In this document: positions 61,882-64,000 of the stretch, in pieces
How positions within the stretch are numbered: the first letter of the stretch is position 1
Layout: each line of letters starts with the position of its first letter
Assembly (NCBI GenBank): GCA_965228445.1
Contig: OZ245813.1
Coordinates: forward strand, 1,178,001-1,242,000
Origin: Thalassobaculum sp965228445
Lineage (GTDB): Bacteria > Pseudomonadota > Alphaproteobacteria > Thalassobaculales > Thalassobaculaceae
Reading direction: 5' to 3'
DNA length: 64,000 nt
Translations under genes and position numbers: made by a program
Notes under the pieces: generated by a model
Database searches by the model: none
What the model saw: only the letters and a program-made list of their open reading frames with translations
Told to the model about the DNA's origin: nothing

Positions 61882-62838
61882 TCACATCTGCGCGTCGGTC
61901 AGCGTGAACCCCTTCTCCTTGTAGAACTTCACCGCACCCGGATGGATCTTGCCGGCGATGTTGGCCATCAGATCCTGGTTCACGCCGTTCCACCAGGCCG
62001 CGTCCTTGCCCATCTTCGCCTTCTGGTCCCAGAAGGTCTTGGTGAGCTGGTAGGCGGTCTCGTCGTCCATGTCGGTGGTGGTATAGGCGACCACCGGCAG
62101 CGAGGTGGTGACGATGTCGCTCTCCTGGCCGGCATAGGTGCCCGCCGGGATCACAAGCTTGGCGCGCTTGGTCTGGGCGATCTGGTCGTCGGTCAGGGAC
62201 AGCACGGTCACGCCGGTGCCGGCCGCAGCCTCGATCACGTTCGGCGCCGGGTAGGAGCCGGCGGTCACGAAGCCGTCGATCTGGCCGTTCTTCAGCGCCG
62301 GGACGGCGTTGGACAGTTCCACATCGGCGAGCGTCACCTTATCCTCGAGGCCGAACATCTTGAGGTACTTCTCACCCTCGGTGGCGCCGAAGGAGCCCTT
62401 GCCCAGCAGGATGGTCTTGCCTTCCAGGTCGGCCAGGCCGGCCACGCCAGCGTCGGAGCGCACCACGAAGTGCATGGTCAGGGACGGGATCGGGAACAGC
62501 GCGCGGATCTCGTCGAAGCGCGGGTTGCCCTTGCCCTCGAACATCGCCTTGCCGCCCTGGGCGAGGCCGACCAGCGCCGGCGGCGTGGTGAAGACGTAGT
62601 TGCCCTTGCGCCCCATCACCTCCATCACGTTCTGGACGGAGCCCTGGCTCTCCTCGACGGTGACGATGACGGCGCCGTCGGTGCCGGCCTTCATAGCCTC
62701 GGCGATCTGCACGCCCATCTGGTAATAGGACGAGCTGGACTTGGCGGACTTGTAGGTGACGCGGGTCTCGGCCGAGGCGGCGGTTGCCGACAGGGCGAGC
62801 GCGAGGCCGGCAACGGCCAGCGGCTTCACGAACTTCAT
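61882..62838 (-). CDS. TAXI-family TRAP solute receptor
   Basis: Periplasmic substrate-binding protein, 318 aa, with a cleavable signal peptide (about 1-23, ending ASA). Family features: SSSSYYQMGVQIAEAM near the start, VTVEESQGSVQNV, and the GSFGATEGEKYLKMFGL stretch. TAXI receptors bind anionic or amino-acid-like ligands; the ligand is unknown here. Pairs with the permease downstream. Confidence 0.94.
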   Translation of the reverse strand: MKFVKPLAVAGLALALSATAASAETRVTYKSAKSSSSYYQMGVQIAEAMKAGTDGAVIVTVEESQGSVQNVMEVMGRKGNYVFTTPPALVGLAQGGKAMFEGKGNPRFDEIRALFPIPSLTMHFVVRSDAGVAGLADLEGKTILLGKGSFGATEGEKYLKMFGLEDKVTLADVELSNAVPALKNGQIDGFVTAGSYPAPNVIEAAAGTGVTVLSLTDDQIAQTKRAKLVIPAGTYAGQESDIVTTSLPVVAYTTTDMDDETAYQLTKTFWDQKAKMGKDAAWWNGVNQDLMANIAGKIHPGAVKFYKEKGFTLTDAQM

Positions 62839-62982
62839 GGCGTTCTCCCGAACAGACGAAGGCAGCCGGCGTTCAGGGCCGACCGGTTGATGCCGGAAGT
62901 CCTACACGACGCGTGCGACGGCGAAAAGCCGGGAACACCGGGGATGGGGGGATGATGGAGATGGCGGCGTGAGGCCGCCGCG

Positions 62983-63654
62983 TCACACCGTGCGGGCTGG
63001 CCGCATCAAGTCGAGCACGTGGTGCAGCGTCTCGACCACATGGAGGCACTTCTCGCGCATCTCCTCCGTCGGGTCGAGCAGGTCCGGCACCATCACCGTC
63101 ATCATGCCGGCGGCATGGGCGGCGCGGACGCCGTTGTGGGAGTCCTCCAGCGCCAGGCAGTCGGTCGGCTCGATGCCGAGCCGGGAGGCCGCGGTGAGAA
63201 AGGGATCGGGCGCCGGCTTCGGACGGTCGTAATCGCCCTTGGTCACGATCGCGTGGAACCTCTCCTCCAGGCCGCCCGGGGCGAGATAGCGCGTCACCGC
63301 CTCGCGCGGCGAGGAGGTGGCGATCGCGCGGGGGATGCGCAGGTCGTCCAGATGGTCGAGCAGTTCCAGCACCCCGGCCTTCAGGATGGTGCTGACATCG
63401 AGGGTGGCGTGCACCCGCACCCAGCAGGCCTCGAACACTCCTTCGGCATCGAAATCCGGACCGTAATGGCCGCGTAGCGCGTCCAGGGCGGAGACGTTCG
63501 GCACCCCGATCAGCTGCTGGAACAGCGACATCGGCACCTCGTGCCCGCGCTCGGCCGCCACGGCGAGAAAGCTGTCGCGGAAGCCGGTCTCGGTATCGAC
63601 CAGCAGGCCGTCCATGTCGAACACGACGGCGCGGATCTCTCGGGGAAAAGCCAT
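62983..63654 (-). CDS. HAD-superfamily phosphatase (beta-phosphoglucomutase-like)
   Basis: 223 aa subfamily IA HAD enzyme. Motif I VVFDMDGLLVDTE (Asp nucleophile about 13), motif II ATSSPREAV, motif III Lys in KGDYDRPKPAPDPF and motif IV ALEDSHNG are intact. The DMDGLLVD variant matches beta-phosphoglucomutase/phosphatase-like members. It is the first gene upstream of the transporter operon, 144 bases from it, so it may or may not be co-transcribed. Confidence 0.9.
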   Translation of the reverse strand: MAFPREIRAVVFDMDGLLVDTETGFRDSFLAVAAERGHEVPMSLFQQLIGVPNVSALDALRGHYGPDFDAEGVFEACWVRVHATLDVSTILKAGVLELLDHLDDLRIPRAIATSSPREAVTRYLAPGGLEERFHAIVTKGDYDRPKPAPDPFLTAASRLGIEPTDCLALEDSHNGVRAAHAAGMMTVMVPDLLDPTEEMREKCLHVVETLHHVLDLMRPARTV

Positions 63655-64000
63655 GGCGCCCGTGTAGCGGGTTTCCCCCGTCCGGGAAAGCGGGATTGCA
63701 CTGCTCGCCCCCCTCTCCGCACCGTCTTCCCGGCCTCGCGCCGGGATCCAGCCGTCGGCGTGCTGGGGGGCCGAGCCTTAGAGAGACGGCGCTTCGGCGG
63801 CGTCTCTCTGGATCCCGGCGCGAGGCCGGGAAGACGGGTGAGACGCATCGCCCCGCTCGTCAGTGGCTGCCCCGACCGAATTGCCCCAATTTTGTGCAGC
63901 CTTTTGTGCGTTGCAAAAATATGAAGCACGCAAAGGTAGATCGCCGGTAGGGTTATTGCGCCAAACCGCATGAAATACCTCACTTTTTATTAAGATTGAT
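63655..64000. other. Noncoding stretch at the window's end
   Basis: 346 bases without a supportable gene. The left half holds the inverted repeat; from about 63860 the sequence turns A/T-rich (…TTTTGTGCGTTGCAAAAATATG… and TTTTTATTAAG at the edge), as in a promoter region for a gene beyond the window. The open frame across it on the minus strand is interrupted in meaning by the repeat and is not credited. Confidence 0.6.
63722..63837. repeat. Perfect 30-bp inverted repeat with nested hairpin
   Basis: Arms at 63722-63751 and 63808-63837 are exact reverse complements over 30 bases (core CTTCCCGGCCTCGCGCCGGG). Inside lies AGAGAGACG / CGTCTCTCT (63780-63788 and 63801-63809). The spacer is 56 bases. 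It can form a long cruciform or RNA stem. The motif TTCCCGGCC(C)T-GCGCCGGG recurs at 8970-9076. Confidence 0.85.

Noticed and set aside
63510..63983. A 157-codon frame on the minus strand at the window's end
   Set aside because: It runs through the inverted repeat and into the HAD gene in another frame; its hydrophobic start is not followed by a coherent domain.

Overview
The window is high-GC bacterial chromosome with tightly packed genes. Gene content and order point to an alphaproteobacterium, most likely of the Rhodospirillales type: a rpsB-tsf-pyrH-frr-uppS-cdsA-dxr-rseP-bamA block, a MarR-family LdtR-type regulator, a class I PHA synthase, a short type of prolyl-tRNA synthetase, a Mg-type HemB, and a match to the CtrA site. 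I cannot name a genus from sequence alone. No prophage, insertion sequence or CRISPR array is visible.

Layout. 1-7864 (minus): translation, envelope and isoprenoid block from rpsB down to the N-terminal part of bamA. 8025-10630: a small exported protein of doubtful integrity, a PAS_5 protein and an M81 (MlrC-type) metallopeptidase. 10766-16982: dnaE with a membrane protein behind it (minus), and a divergent pentapeptide-repeat gene preceded by an exact TTAA-N7-TTAA box. 17105-21155 (minus): proS, lolC/E, lolD and the MarR regulator. 21261-24478 (minus): valine catabolism (acyl-CoA dehydrogenase, 3-hydroxyisobutyryl-CoA hydrolase, 3-hydroxyisobutyrate dehydrogenase), divergent from hemB. 25865-28942 (minus): two overlapping alpha/beta hydrolases and an ornithine-decarboxylase-like enzyme. 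29105-31766: two small membrane proteins ending at a strong terminator, an AI-2E family exporter and a CopD-like protein.

31908-37339 (plus) is a compact maturation cluster of the molybdenum-hydroxylase/CO-dehydrogenase type: MoxR ATPase, CoxE, a two-part XdhC, a molybdopterin-binding/MobA-like fusion and an IscU-like scaffold. No hydroxylase structural genes are visible. 37373-43648 carries an isolated flagellar rod-type protein, an exported protein, an SprA-related protein, two transporters, a flavin-oxidase-like protein and an AstE-type deacylase. 43720-46131 (minus) has a serralysin-type RTX protease behind an exported protein of unknown function, plus two tRNA-Glu genes, each with its own promoter. 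46355-49183 has a DUF892 protein, a Tat-exported cyclase-family protein and a CobW-type GTPase.

49189-55019 (minus): an OmpA-domain lipoprotein, hom, glpX and recJ. 55276-58460 (plus): phaC and hutF. 58450-63654 (minus): a HAD phosphatase, a TAXI-type TRAP transporter and a second M81 metallopeptidase, a likely uptake-and-hydrolysis unit. The window ends in a noncoding stretch with a perfect 30-bp inverted repeat whose core motif recurs near 9.0 kb.
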